A stretch of 43,028 nt of DNA from NCBI RefSeq assembly GCF_020404845.1, contig NZ_JAIOJZ010000060.1:1-43028 (forward strand), read 5' to 3'. Shown here in pieces: positions 10,911 through 19,198 of this stretch. The stretch's first letter is position 1, and each line of letters opens with the position of its first letter. The notes under the pieces were generated by a model. The model was not told the DNA's origin, did no database searches, and was given only the letters and a program-made list of their open reading frames with translations. This DNA is from Streptomyces hyderabadensis. GTDB taxonomy: Bacteria > Actinomycetota > Actinomycetes > Streptomycetales > Streptomycetaceae. The position numbers and the translations under genes are program-made.

Positions 10911-13679
10911 ATGGCCTCACGTCCCTCCGCAGCCAAGAAGCAGACCGCGAAGAAGGCGGCCGCTCCCGCGAAGGGTCCCGCCAAGAAGACCGCCGCGAAG
11001 AAGGCACCCGCGAAAAAGGCGCCGGCCAAGAAGGCGCCCGCCAAGAAGGCCGCGGCGAAGAAGCCCGCGCCCAAACCGGCTCCGAACCCCACCGGGGGCG
11101 TCTACCGGCTGGTGCGCGCCCTCTGGCTGGGCCTCGCGCACGCGGTGGGCGCCGTCTTCCGCGGCATAGGGCAGGGCGCCAAGAACCTCGACCCGGCCCA
11201 CCGCAAGGACGGCGTCGCCCTGTTGCTGCTCGGCGTCGCGCTGATCGTCGCGGCGGGCACCTGGGCCGACCTCAAGGGCCCCGTCGGCGACCTCGTCGAG
11301 ATCCTCGTCACCGGCGCCTTCGGCCGCCTCGACCTGCTCGTGCCGATCCTGCTCGGCGCCATCGCCGTACGCCTGATCCGGCACCCCGAGAAGCCCGAGG
11401 CCAACGGGCGGATCGTGATCGGGCTGTCCGCGCTCGTCATCGGCGTGCTCGGCCAGGTGCACATCGCCTGCGGCTCCCCGGCGCGCAGCGCGGGCATGCA
11501 GGCCATAAGGGATGCCGGCGGCCTCATCGGCTGGGGCGCGGCGACCCCGCTGTCGTACACGATGACCGATGTGCTGGCCGTGCCGCTGCTGGTGCTGCTC
11601 ACGCTCTTCGGGCTGCTGGTCGTCACCGCCACCCCGGTCAACGCGATTCCGCAGCGGCTGCGGCAGCTCGGGGTGCGGCTCGGCGTGGTGCACGACCCGG
11701 CGGCGGACGAGTTCACCGAGGACGACGAGCGCTACGACGAGCAGTGGCGCGAGGCGCTGCCGGCCCGGCCCCGCAGGCGCGGCGCACCGGCGGCCGCCGA
11801 GCCGTACGACCCCGACGCGGCCGAGCAGGAGGCGCTCAACAGGCGCCGCGGCAGGCCCCGGCGGTCGGCCGTGCCGCAGCCCGAGATGAACCGGCCGATG
11901 GACGCCGTGGACGTCGCCGCCGCCGCGGCCGCCGCGCTCGACGGCGCCGTACTGCACGGGATGCCGCCCTCGCCGCTGGTCGCCGACCTCACCCAGGGCG
12001 TGAGCACGGGGGACCGCGAGTCCACGACCCCGACGCCCACGCCGGTGCCGGCCGCGCGGCCGCAGCCGGGCAAGCTCAAGAAGGACCCCGCGAAGGAGTC
12101 CGACCGGGAACCGGCGGGCGGTGCGGTCCCCGACCTCACCAAGACGCCGCCGCCCAAGGAGCGGGACCTGCCGCCGCGCGCCGAGCAGCTCCAGCTGTCC
12201 GGCGACATCACGTACTCCCTGCCGTCCCTCGACTCCCTCACGCGCGGCGGTCCCGGCAAGGCGCGCAGCGCCGCCAACGACGCCATAGTGGACTCCCTGA
12301 CCACCGTCTTCACCGAGTTCAAGGTCGACGCCGCCGTCACCGGCTTCACCCGCGGCCCGACGGTCACGCGCTACGAGGTGGAGCTGGGCCCCGCCGTGAA
12401 GGTCGAGCGGATCACCGCGCTGACCAAGAACATCGCGTACGCCGTCGCCAGCCCCGACGTGCGGATCATCAGCCCGATCCCCGGCAAGTCCGCGGTCGGC
12501 ATCGAGATCCCCAACACCGACCGGGAGATGGTCAACCTCGGCGACGTGCTCCGCCTCGCCGAGTCCGCCGAGGACGACGACCCGATGCTGGTCGCCTTCG
12601 GCAAGGACGTCGAGGGCGGCTACGTCATGCACTCGCTGGCGAAGATGCCGCACATGCTGGTGGCCGGCGCCACCGGCTCCGGCAAGTCGTCCTGCATCAA
12701 CTGCCTGATCACCTCGATCATGATGCGGGCGACCCCGGAGGACGTCCGGATGATCCTGGTCGACCCCAAGCGCGTCGAGCTGACCGCGTACGAGGGCATC
12801 CCGCACCTGATCACGCCGATCATCACCAACCCCAAGCGGGCCGCCGAGGCGCTCCAGTGGGTCGTGCGCGAGATGGACCTGCGCTACGACGACCTCGCCG
12901 CCTACGGCTACCGGCACATCGACGACTTCAACCGCGCGGTGCGCGAGGGCAAGGTCAAGCCGCCCGAGGGCAGCGAGCGCGAACTCCAGCCGTACCCCTA
13001 CCTGCTGGTGATCGTGGACGAGCTGGCCGACCTGATGATGGTGGCGCCGCGCGACGTCGAGGACGCGATCGTGCGGATCACCCAGCTCGCGCGCGCGGCC
13101 GGCATCCACCTCGTACTGGCCACCCAGCGGCCCTCCGTGGACGTCGTCACCGGTCTGATCAAGGCCAACGTGCCCTCCCGGCTCGCCTTCGCCACCTCCT
13201 CGCTCGCCGACTCCCGGGTCATCCTCGACCAGCCCGGCGCCGAGAAGCTGATCGGCAAGGGCGACGGCCTCTTCCTGCCGATGGGCGCGAACAAGCCGAC
13301 CCGCATGCAGGGCGCGTTCGTGACCGAGGAGGAGGTCGCGGCCGTCGTCCAGCACTGCAAGGACCAGATGGCGCCGGTCTTCCGGGACGACGTCACCGTG
13401 GGCACCAAGCAGAAGAAGGAGATCGACGAGGACATCGGCGACGACCTCGACCTGCTGTGCCAGGCGGCCGAGCTGGTGGTCTCCACGCAGTTCGGGTCGA
13501 CCTCGATGCTCCAGCGCAAGCTGCGCGTCGGCTTCGCCAAGGCCGGGCGGCTGATGGACCTGATGGAGTCACGGAGCATCGTCGGGCCGAGCGAAGGCTC
13601 AAAGGCTCGTGACGTTCTTGTGAAGCCTGACGAGCTGGACGGCGTGCTCGCGGTGATCCGGGGGGAGTCTGAAGGGTAG
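10911..13679 (+). CDS. ftsK: DNA translocase FtsK
   Basis: The 922-residue protein has a lysine/alanine/proline tail (about 5-60) and four membrane segments (about 100-120, 132-156, 167-187 and 218-240). A linker of about 170 residues rich in Arg, Pro and Asp follows, then the RecA-type motor with Walker A GATGSGKS (586-593) and Walker B VIVDELAD (about 700-707). The C-terminus is the gamma winged helix (about 845-905; QLARAAG..., FGSTSMLQRKLRVGFAKAGRLMDLME), which reads KOPS-type sequences. It pumps chromosomes during septation; in streptomycetes this helps segregate DNA into spores. ATG 10911 aligns with homologues; an upstream in-frame GTG at 10875 lacks support. The gene has its own apparent promoter and is followed by a 263-bp intergenic region. 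Confidence 0.97.
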   Translation: MASRPSAAKKQTAKKAAAPAKGPAKKTAAKKAPAKKAPAKKAPAKKAAAKKPAPKPAPNPTGGVYRLVRALWLGLAHAVGAVFRGIGQGAKNLDPAHRKDGVALLLLGVALIVAAGTWADLKGPVGDLVEILVTGAFGRLDLLVPILLGAIAVRLIRHPEKPEANGRIVIGLSALVIGVLGQVHIACGSPARSAGMQAIRDAGGLIGWGAATPLSYTMTDVLAVPLLVLLTLFGLLVVTATPVNAIPQRLRQLGVRLGVVHDPAADEFTEDDERYDEQWREALPARPRRRGAPAAAEPYDPDAAEQEALNRRRGRPRRSAVPQPEMNRPMDAVDVAAAAAAALDGAVLHGMPPSPLVADLTQGVSTGDRESTTPTPTPVPAARPQPGKLKKDPAKESDREPAGGAVPDLTKTPPPKERDLPPRAEQLQLSGDITYSLPSLDSLTRGGPGKARSAANDAIVDSLTTVFTEFKVDAAVTGFTRGPTVTRYEVELGPAVKVERITALTKNIAYAVASPDVRIISPIPGKSAVGIEIPNTDREMVNLGDVLRLAESAEDDDPMLVAFGKDVEGGYVMHSLAKMPHMLVAGATGSGKSSCINCLITSIMMRATPEDVRMILVDPKRVELTAYEGIPHLITPIITNPKRAAEALQWVVREMDLRYDDLAAYGYRHIDDFNRAVREGKVKPPEGSERELQPYPYLLVIVDELADLMMVAPRDVEDAIVRITQLARAAGIHLVLATQRPSVDVVTGLIKANVPSRLAFATSSLADSRVILDQPGAEKLIGKGDGLFLPMGANKPTRMQGAFVTEEEVAAVVQHCKDQMAPVFRDDVTVGTKQKKEIDEDIGDDLDLLCQAAELVVSTQFGSTSMLQRKLRVGFAKAGRLMDLMESRSIVGPSEGSKARDVLVKPDELDGVLAVIRGESEG
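10935..11090 (+). repeat. Low-complexity Lys-Ala-Pro repeat at the ftsK 5' end
   Basis: The first 60 codons repeat AAG AAG GCN CCN GCN about every 15 bp, giving KKAPA-type units. This resembles histone H1-like tails such as that of HupS. Such DNA is prone to slippage, so repeat number probably differs between strains. Confidence 0.8.
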
Positions 13680-13869
13680 GGAGCGGCGCGCGAGGGGGTT
13701 CCGCCGACGGAGTGGCAGGACGGCCGGGCGGCCGATCGTGACTCACCCGTTAGGGATCATTGAGCAACCGTTTCCCCATGCCCTACGTCAAGTTGAGGGA
13801 AGTGACAAACAGGTAGTCCACCATCGGGGTGCCGGGCCATTCCGATGGCGTAAAGGTCGTACCGCCCGG

Positions 13870-13900
13870 TTGCCCCACCCGTTTGCACCCCCCCTAGACT
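13870..13900 (+). promoter_or_regulatory. Candidate promoter of the rodZ-like gene
   Basis: TTGCCC (13870-13875) and TAGACT (13895-13900) are separated by 19 bp, slightly long. Transcription would start near 13907, giving a leader of about 36 nt with AAAGG 8 nt before GTG 13943. The rest of the 13680-13942 gap shows no gene. Confidence 0.4.
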
Positions 13901-13942
13901 GAACGCCCAGCACAGGCGGCAAACGCTCGAAAGGCGCCCCCC

Positions 13943-14806
13943 GTGTCCAACGGAAACTCCCCCGAAGACGAGCGTCCGATCGAAGACGTGTCCCGAGACG
14001 TCCCTGCCGACGTCTCCGAGGAAACCCGCCCCTCCGTGGGCCGCGCCCTGCAGCAGGCCCGGATCGCCGCCGGGCTGACCGTCGACGACATCACCACCGC
14101 CACCCGGGTCCGCATCGCCATCGTGCACGCCATCGAGGCGGACGACTTCGCGCCCTGCGGCGGCGACGTCTACGCGCGCGGTCACATCCGCACCCTGGCC
14201 AAGGCCGTCGGGCTCGACCCGGCCGAACTGCTCGCGCAGTTCGACGCCGAGCACGGCGGGCGACCGGCTCCGACCCCCGCCGCGCCTCTGTTCGAGGCGG
14301 AACGCATCCGTCCCGAGCGGCGCGGGCCCAACTGGACCGCCGCCATGGTCGCCGCGATCGTCGCGGTGATCGGTTTCGTGGGCTTCACCTTCGTCAAGGG
14401 CGGCGACGACGGCGGCAACGAGGCCAGCGTCGCCGAGGGCGCCCAGCCGTCGTCCGGCGAGTCCGCCTCGTCGAGCGCCAAGCCCGACAAGCCCGCCGAC
14501 CCCAAGCCGGAACCGAGCGACAGCGCCATCGCCGCCGCGCCCGCCGACAAGGTGACCGTCAAGGTCAGCGCCACCGAGGGCCGCAGCTGGATCTCCGCCC
14601 AGGACCACAACGGCCGGCTGCTCTTCGACGGACTCCTCAAGCAGGGCGACTCCAAGACCTTCCAGGACAACGAGAAGGTCAAGCTCGTCCTCGGCGACGC
14701 CGGAGCCATCCAGCTCTACGTCAACGGCAAGAAGATCGAGGACGACTTCCAGCCCGGCGCCGTGGAGCGCCTGACGTACACGAAGGGCGACCCGCAGGTC
14801 GGATAG
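13943..14806 (+). CDS. RodZ-like helix-turn-helix membrane protein
   Basis: The 287-residue product has an acidic start, a RodZ-type helix-turn-helix (HTH_25, about 33-100; VGRALQQARIAAGLTVDDI, then YARGHIRTLAKAVGL), a basic stop-transfer stretch (RIRPERR) and one membrane segment (about 131-151). A Ser/Pro/Lys-rich linker leads to a C-terminal DUF4115 domain (about 205-275; SWISAQDHNGRLLFDGLLKQGD). This is the layout of RodZ, a cytoskeletal/cell-wall assembly protein. In actinobacteria without canonical rod MreB its role is unclear. The location between ftsK and rimO is conserved in Streptomyces (gene-order knowledge). The start is GTG with AAAGG 8 nt upstream. A terminator follows. Confidence 0.85.
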   Translation: MSNGNSPEDERPIEDVSRDVPADVSEETRPSVGRALQQARIAAGLTVDDITTATRVRIAIVHAIEADDFAPCGGDVYARGHIRTLAKAVGLDPAELLAQFDAEHGGRPAPTPAAPLFEAERIRPERRGPNWTAAMVAAIVAVIGFVGFTFVKGGDDGGNEASVAEGAQPSSGESASSSAKPDKPADPKPEPSDSAIAAAPADKVTVKVSATEGRSWISAQDHNGRLLFDGLLKQGDSKTFQDNEKVKLVLGDAGAIQLYVNGKKIEDDFQPGAVERLTYTKGDPQVG

Positions 14807-14829
14807 GGACCCGGGGGACGAGTCGGGAC

Positions 14830-14855
14830 GGGGTTGGCCGGGATCGGCCAACCCC
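14830..14855 (+). terminator. Terminator after the rodZ-like gene
   Basis: A perfect 11-bp stem (14830-14840 with 14845-14855) surrounds loop GGAT and is followed by TTC. It lies 24 nt after the stop codon and 29 nt before the rimO -10 box, so it separates the two units. Confidence 0.75.
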
Positions 14856-14883
14856 TTCGACATGGGCTGTCGGCGGGACGAAG

Positions 14884-14889
14884 TAGTCT
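14884..14889 (+). promoter_or_regulatory. -10 box of a probable leaderless rimO promoter
   Basis: TAGTCT lies 7 nt before ATG 14897 and no ribosome binding site is present, so the mRNA probably begins at the start codon. The arrangement is the same as at ftsK. Confidence 0.55.
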
Positions 14890-14896
14890 TGAGCCC

Positions 14897-16378
14897 ATGC
14901 CTGAAAGCCGTACCGTCGCACTCGTCACCCTTGGCTGCGCCCGTAACGAGGTGGACTCGGAGGAGCTCGCAGGCCGTCTGGAGGCGGACGGCTGGAAGCT
15001 CGTCGACGACGCCGAGGAAGCGGACGTCGCCGTCGTGAACACGTGCGGCTTCGTCGAGGCCGCCAAGAAGGACTCCGTGGACGCCCTCCTGGAGGCCAAC
15101 GACCTCAAGGGCCACGGAAGAACGCAGGCCGTCGTGGCGGTGGGCTGCATGGCCGAGCGGTACGGCAAGGAGCTGGCCGACGCCCTCCCGGAGGCCGACG
15201 GCGTCCTCGGCTTCGACGACTACGCCGACATCTCCGACCGCCTGCAGACCATCCTGAACGGCGGCATCCACGCCGCCCACACCCCGCGCGACCGGCGCAA
15301 GCTGCTGCCGATCAGCCCCGCCGAGCGGCAGGAGGCCGGCGCCGCCGTCGCCCTGCCCGGGCACGGCCCGAGCGACCTGCCCGAGGGCGTCGCCCCCGCC
15401 TCCGGGCCCCGCGCGCCGCTGCGCCGCCGCCTGGACGGCTCCCCGGTCGCCTCGGTGAAGCTGGCCTCCGGCTGCGACCGGCGCTGCTCCTTCTGCGCCA
15501 TCCCGTCCTTCCGCGGCTCCTTCATCTCGCGCCGCCCCAGCGACGTGCTGAACGAGACCCGGTGGCTGGCCGAGCAGGGCGTCAAGGAGATCATGCTGGT
15601 CTCCGAGAACAACACCTCCTACGGCAAGGACCTCGGCGACATCCGCCTGCTGGAGTCGCTGCTGCCGAACCTGGCCGAGGTCGACGGCATCGAGCGGGTG
15701 CGCGTCAGCTACCTCCAGCCGGCCGAGATGCGCCCCGGCCTGATCGACGTGCTGACCTCGACGCCGAAGGTCGCGCCCTACTTCGACCTCTCCTTCCAGC
15801 ACTCCGCGCCGAACGTGCTGCGCGCGATGCGCCGCTTCGGCGACACCGACCGCTTCCTGGAGCTGCTCGACACCATCCGGAGCAAGGCCCCCGAGGCGGG
15901 TGTGCGCTCCAACTTCATCGTCGGCTTCCCCGGCGAGTCCGAGGCCGACCTCGCCGAGCTGGAGCGGTTCCTGAACCACGCCCGCCTGGACGCCATCGGC
16001 GTCTTCGGGTACTCCGACGAGGAGGGCACCGAGGCGGCGACCTACGCCGACAAGCTGGACGAGGACGTCGTCGCCGAGCGGCTGGCCCGCGTCTCCCGCC
16101 TGGCCGAGGAGCTGGTCTCGCAGCGGGCCGACGAGCGCGTCGGCGCGACCGTGCGGGTACTCGTCGAGTCCGTGGACCCGGCCGACGAGGGCGACGCTGT
16201 CCGCGGCCGCGCGGAGCACCAGGCGCCGGAGACGGACGGCCAGGTGGTGCTCACGAGCGGCGAGGGCCTGAGCGTCGGTCGTATGGTCGACGCGAAGGTG
16301 GTCGGTACGGAGGGCGTCGACCTGGTGGCCGAACCGCTGCTGGGCTCGCCCGAGTGGAGTGAGGAGGCCGGCAGATGA
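14897..16378 (+). CDS. rimO: Ribosomal protein S12 methylthiotransferase RimO
   Basis: The 493-residue product is a MiaB/RimO-type radical SAM enzyme that methylthiolates the conserved Asp of ribosomal protein S12. The N-terminal MTTase domain carries Cys14 (TLGCARN), Cys50 (NTCGF) and Cys84 (VGCMAER) for one 4Fe-4S cluster. The radical-SAM motif C193-x3-C197-x2-C200 holds the second, and a TRAM domain ends the protein (about 415-485). The opening TLGCARNEVDSE and the SFRG context favour RimO over MiaB. It is longer than the E. coli enzyme (about 440) because of an Ala/Pro/Arg-rich insert between the MTTase and SAM domains (about 130-180). Its stop overlaps the pgsA start by ATGA, implying translational coupling. 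Confidence 0.95.
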   Translation: MPESRTVALVTLGCARNEVDSEELAGRLEADGWKLVDDAEEADVAVVNTCGFVEAAKKDSVDALLEANDLKGHGRTQAVVAVGCMAERYGKELADALPEADGVLGFDDYADISDRLQTILNGGIHAAHTPRDRRKLLPISPAERQEAGAAVALPGHGPSDLPEGVAPASGPRAPLRRRLDGSPVASVKLASGCDRRCSFCAIPSFRGSFISRRPSDVLNETRWLAEQGVKEIMLVSENNTSYGKDLGDIRLLESLLPNLAEVDGIERVRVSYLQPAEMRPGLIDVLTSTPKVAPYFDLSFQHSAPNVLRAMRRFGDTDRFLELLDTIRSKAPEAGVRSNFIVGFPGESEADLAELERFLNHARLDAIGVFGYSDEEGTEAATYADKLDEDVVAERLARVSRLAEELVSQRADERVGATVRVLVESVDPADEGDAVRGRAEHQAPETDGQVVLTSGEGLSVGRMVDAKVVGTEGVDLVAEPLLGSPEWSEEAGR

Positions 16379-17169
16379 CCGGAGTCCCGGCGTCCGCGGC
16401 GGGCGGCTCCTCCAGCGCGCGCAGGACCGGCCCGCGCGGCACCTCGGGCCCGGCGGCGCAGGAACCGGCCGGGCGTACGACTCCGGGGGGCGCCGTGGAA
16501 CGGGATGCGGGAGAGCGGCGGGGCGCGACCGAGGGCGGCGCCGGCGGGCGCGGTGGCAAGATCGCCGCCGCGGCCGTCAACCAGGCGAGCGTCTGGAACG
16601 TCGCCAATCTGCTGACGATGCTCCGGCTGCTGCTCGTGCCGGCCTTCGTCGCGCTGATGCTCGGCAACGGCGGGTACGACCCGGCGTGGCGCTCCTTCGC
16701 CTGGGCCGCCTTCGCCATCGCCATGATCACCGACCTCTTCGACGGGCACCTGGCGCGCACCTACAACCTCGTCACCGACTTCGGGAAGATCGCCGACCCC
16801 ATCGCCGACAAGGCGATCATGGGCGCGGCGCTCATCTGCCTCTCCGCGCTGGGTGACCTGCCGTGGTGGGTGACCGCCGTCATCCTCGGCCGGGAACTCG
16901 GCATCACCGTCCTGCGTTTCGTGGTCATCCGGTACGGCGTCATCCCCGCGAGCCGGGGCGGCAAGCTCAAGACCCTCACCCAGGGCATCGCCGTCGGCAT
17001 GTACGTGCTGGCGCTCACGGGGCCCCTGGCCACCCTGAGGTTCTGGGTGATGGCCGTGGCGGTCGTCCTGACCGTGGCGACCGGACTGGACTATGTGAAG
17101 CAGGCCATTGTGCTGCGCCGCCGGGGAATCGCCGACCGCAGAGCGGCGTTGAAGGAGACGGAAGCTTGA
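16375..17169 (+). CDS. pgsA: CDP-diacylglycerol-glycerol-3-phosphate 3-phosphatidyltransferase-like
   Basis: The 264-residue membrane protein has a disordered Gly/Ser/Arg-rich extension (1-65). The CDP-alcohol phosphatidyltransferase motif is complete: D120xxD123G124xxA127R128x8G137x3D141x3D145. Several membrane helices lie before and after it. The family makes phosphatidylglycerophosphate or related phospholipids. The context rimO-pgsA-cinA-clgR matches the second pgsA of actinobacteria (pgsA3 beside clgR in mycobacteria), so the exact acceptor may differ from housekeeping PgsA. The start overlaps rimO (ATGA) and the stop overlaps cinA (TTGA). Confidence 0.9.
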   Translation: MTGVPASAAGGSSSARRTGPRGTSGPAAQEPAGRTTPGGAVERDAGERRGATEGGAGGRGGKIAAAAVNQASVWNVANLLTMLRLLLVPAFVALMLGNGGYDPAWRSFAWAAFAIAMITDLFDGHLARTYNLVTDFGKIADPIADKAIMGAALICLSALGDLPWWVTAVILGRELGITVLRFVVIRYGVIPASRGGKLKTLTQGIAVGMYVLALTGPLATLRFWVMAVAVVLTVATGLDYVKQAIVLRRRGIADRRAALKETEA

Positions 17170-17711
17170 GTTCCAGGGCTGCCGACGTGGTGCGACTACT
17201 CACCGTCAGGGGCGAGACCCTCGCGGTCGCCGAGTCACTGACCGGCGGAATGGTCGCTGCCGCGCTCACGGCGGTCCCCGGAGCGTCCAAGGCCTTCCGG
17301 GGCTCCGTCACCGCCTATGCGACGGTGCTGAAGCAGGAGCTGCTCGGCGTCGACGGCGACCTGCTCGCCGCCCGCGGTGCCGTGGACCCGCAGGTCGCCG
17401 CCCAGATGGCGGCAGGTGTACGTGCGGCGCTGGGCGCCGACTGGGGCATCGCGACGACGGGCGTCGCCGGCCCGGAGCCGCAGGACGGACAGCCCGTGGG
17501 AACTGTCTTCGTGGCCGTGGAGGGGCCCTTCGGGGCGGCGCAGGGTTGCGCCGATGGCGGAAAAGTGGAGGCGCTGCGGTTGAACGGCGACCGCGCGGAA
17601 ATTCGTATGGAGAGTGTACGGAGCGTACTCGCACTTCTTTTGAGGGAGCTTGCGAGCGAACAGACCGGGAATGAGCGGGCACAGGATACGGAACGGAACG
17701 GGGGGTTTTGA
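17166..17711 (+). CDS. cinA: CinA C-terminal domain protein, nicotinamide-nucleotide amidohydrolase
   Basis: The 181-residue product corresponds to the stand-alone CinA C-terminal (PncC) domain, which deamidates nicotinamide mononucleotide in NAD recycling. It carries AESLTGG (about 22-28, with the catalytic Ser), AYATVLKQELLGV, and the TTGVAGPEPQDGQPVGTVFVAV signature. The N-terminal COG1058 domain of full-length CinA is absent, as in many actinobacteria. The TTG start overlaps the pgsA stop (TTGA) and is backed by AAGGAG 8 nt upstream. Clustering with pgsA and clgR is conserved among actinobacteria; the functional reason is unknown. Confidence 0.92.
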   Translation: MSSRAADVVRLLTVRGETLAVAESLTGGMVAAALTAVPGASKAFRGSVTAYATVLKQELLGVDGDLLAARGAVDPQVAAQMAAGVRAALGADWGIATTGVAGPEPQDGQPVGTVFVAVEGPFGAAQGCADGGKVEALRLNGDRAEIRMESVRSVLALLLRELASEQTGNERAQDTERNGGF

Positions 17712-17769
17712 TGTTTGCAGCCCTGAGTGAACACGACATCGCTCCCCGCACGGCCGCGGCGCGAGGCGG

Positions 17770-17775
17770 TACGGT
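17770..17775 (+). promoter_or_regulatory. Candidate -10 box of clgR
   Basis: TACGGT lies 45 nt before the clgR start. No good -35 hexamer is visible at the expected distance, so the promoter may need an activator; ClgR family members activate their own genes. I could not recognise a clean ClgR box (a CGC-N5-GCG type element), although the area is rich in CGC and GCG. Confidence 0.3.
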
Positions 17776-17820
17776 GGGGCGTGAAGGATGCGGTTACACG
17801 GTCCGAGGAGGGAGCCACCG

Positions 17821-18201
17821 ATGATTCTGCTCCGTCGCCTGCTGGGTGACGTGCTGCGTCGGCAGCGCCAACGCCAGGGCCGTACTCTGCGCGAAGTCTC
17901 CTCGTCCGCCCGAGTCTCACTCGGCTATCTCTCCGAGGTGGAGCGGGGGCAGAAGGAGGCTTCTTCCGAGCTGCTCTCCGCCATCTGCGACGCGCTGGAC
18001 GTACGGATGTCCGAGCTCATGCGGGAAGTGAGCGACGAACTCGCCCTCGCCGAGCTGGCCCAGTCCGCTGCGGCGACACCCAGCGAGACCGTACCGGCAC
18101 CGGTGCGCCCGATGCTGGGTTCCGTCTCGGTGACCGGCGTGCCACCGGAACGGGTGACCATCAAGGCGCCCGCCGAGGCAGTGGACGTCGTCGCCGCCTG
18201 A
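17821..18201 (+). CDS. clgR: ClgR-type transcriptional activator of clp protease genes
   Basis: The 126-residue product has a Cro/C1-type helix-turn-helix at about 7-63 (GRTLREVSSSARVSLGYLSEVERGQKEASSELL), highly characteristic of ClgR. A Pro/Val-rich tail ends in VDVVAA. In Streptomyces, ClgR activates clpP1P2, clpC and lon, and is itself degraded by ClpP in a manner that depends on the two C-terminal alanines. Those residues are present here. The pgsA-cinA-clgR order is the typical actinobacterial neighbourhood. ATG 17821 is preceded by GAGGAGGGA about 7 nt upstream. A strong branched terminator follows. Confidence 0.92.
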   Translation: MILLRRLLGDVLRRQRQRQGRTLREVSSSARVSLGYLSEVERGQKEASSELLSAICDALDVRMSELMREVSDELALAELAQSAAATPSETVPAPVRPMLGSVSVTGVPPERVTIKAPAEAVDVVAA

Positions 18202-18224
18202 GCGCCCGAGAACGTGTGCGTGTG

Positions 18225-18277
18225 AGACCCCGGCCGGGGTCGCTCCGGGAGACCGGAGGGATCCGGGCCGGGGTCTT
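18225..18277 (+). terminator. Branched terminator after clgR
   Basis: An 11-bp outer stem (18225-18235 with 18266-18276) encloses a second hairpin CTCCGG-GAGA-CCGGAG (18243-18258). It starts 24 nt after the clgR stop codon. Confidence 0.75.
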
Positions 18278-18409
18278 CGCATGCCCGGGAGAGCACCGGG
18301 GAGCCCGGGCCTGAGCGCCGTGTGCGGTGCGGCCGCCCGGTTTGCCGGTCCGTTGCGGTGCGGTCATCGTGGAGGGAGATGGCCGGGGGGCGAACCGACG
18401 GAGGCGTGA

Positions 18410-18880
18410 ATGTACGTCGTGAAGAGCCCGTTGTCCGACGCGGACCTGAAGACCGTCTCCGAGGCGTTGCAGGGCGCTCTCGTCGACCTGGTCGACCTGG
18501 CCCTGGTGGCGAAGCAGATCCACTGGAACGTGGTCGGCCCGCGCTTCCGCTCCGTACACCTCCAGCTGGACGAACTGGTCGGCACCGCCCGCACGCACTC
18601 GGACACCGTGGCGGAACGCGCCTCGGCGCTCGGCGTCTCCCCCGACGGGCGGGCTGCGACCGTCGCCGTCGGCAGCGGCATCGACGTGACCCCCGAGGGG
18701 TGGGTCGACGACACGACCGCGGTGCAGACCATCGTGGACGCGCTGGGCGCGGTGATCGGACGGATGCGTGAGCGGATCGCCGCGAGCGGTGAGCCCGATC
18801 CCGTGAGCCAGGACATCTTCATCCAGATCACGGCCGACCTGGAGAAGCAGCACTGGATGTTCCAGGCGGAAAACGGCTGA
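18410..18880 (+). CDS. dps: Dps-family ferritin-like DNA-protection protein
   Basis: The 156-residue product has the Dps ferroxidase ligands at exact family spacing: His38 (KQIHWNVVGPRF), His50, Asp65 and Glu69 (SDTVAER). Dps dodecamers oxidise and store iron, protect DNA and condense the nucleoid. The N- and C-terminal tails are very short and only weakly basic, so DNA binding through a lysine tail is not evident. Gene order suggests the orthologue of one of the three S. coelicolor dps genes (the one beside clgR, probably dpsB). ATG 18410 has GGAGG 6 nt upstream. Confidence 0.93.
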   Translation: MYVVKSPLSDADLKTVSEALQGALVDLVDLALVAKQIHWNVVGPRFRSVHLQLDELVGTARTHSDTVAERASALGVSPDGRAATVAVGSGIDVTPEGWVDDTTAVQTIVDALGAVIGRMRERIAASGEPDPVSQDIFIQITADLEKQHWMFQAENG

Positions 18881-18886
18881 CGCGGG

Positions 18887-19195
18887 ATGGTCTCGGCGCG
18901 GACGGCTCGCCGGGCTGCCGCGCTGGGGCTCGGCGCGCTGTGGTGGTGGGCCGTGCTGCGCCTGGCGCTGGAGCCCGGCGCCGGGGTGCTCGAAGGCGCG
19001 GTCGCGGTCGGCGGCTGGGGACTGAGCGTGCTGCCGGTGCACTGCGTGCCGAGGCGGCAGGCAGCGGGGGCGCTGGGGGCGGGGCGGTGGCGAAACGCCC
19101 TGCGCGGGGCGCGGCGGGGCCCGGCTCCCTCCAGCCCGGACGAGCACCGGCCTTTGCGGCAGAGGGACCTTTACGGGAGGGGCCGGAGGGAGTAA
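18887..19195 (+). CDS. Small hypothetical membrane protein
   Basis: The 102-residue product starts 6 nt after dps and ends 11 nt before arsR. It is very basic at the start (RTARRAA) with a Trp-rich hydrophobic stretch LGALWWWAVLRLAL (about 15-28). A second hydrophobic stretch at about 38-52 follows, then a basic, probably unstructured tail. It may be a two-helix membrane protein. Third-position GC fits coding sequence, but the ribosome binding site is weak and I recognise no family. It could be co-transcribed with dps. Confidence 0.5.
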   Translation: MVSARTARRAAALGLGALWWWAVLRLALEPGAGVLEGAVAVGGWGLSVLPVHCVPRRQAAGALGAGRWRNALRGARRGPAPSSPDEHRPLRQRDLYGRGRRE

Positions 19196-19198
19196 CGT
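19170..19198 (+). promoter_or_regulatory. Promoter of the arsR-AHSA1 operon
   Basis: TTTACG (19170-19175), a spacer of exactly 17 bp and TAACGT (19193-19198) form a good sigma-HrdB-type promoter inside the end of the preceding gene. The -10 box ends 8 nt before ATG 19207, so the transcript is probably leaderless. Confidence 0.75.

Noticed and set aside
17721..17770. ClgR operator upstream of clgR
   Set aside because: CGC and GCG elements exist, but none has the expected CGC-N5-GCG arrangement clearly enough to call.
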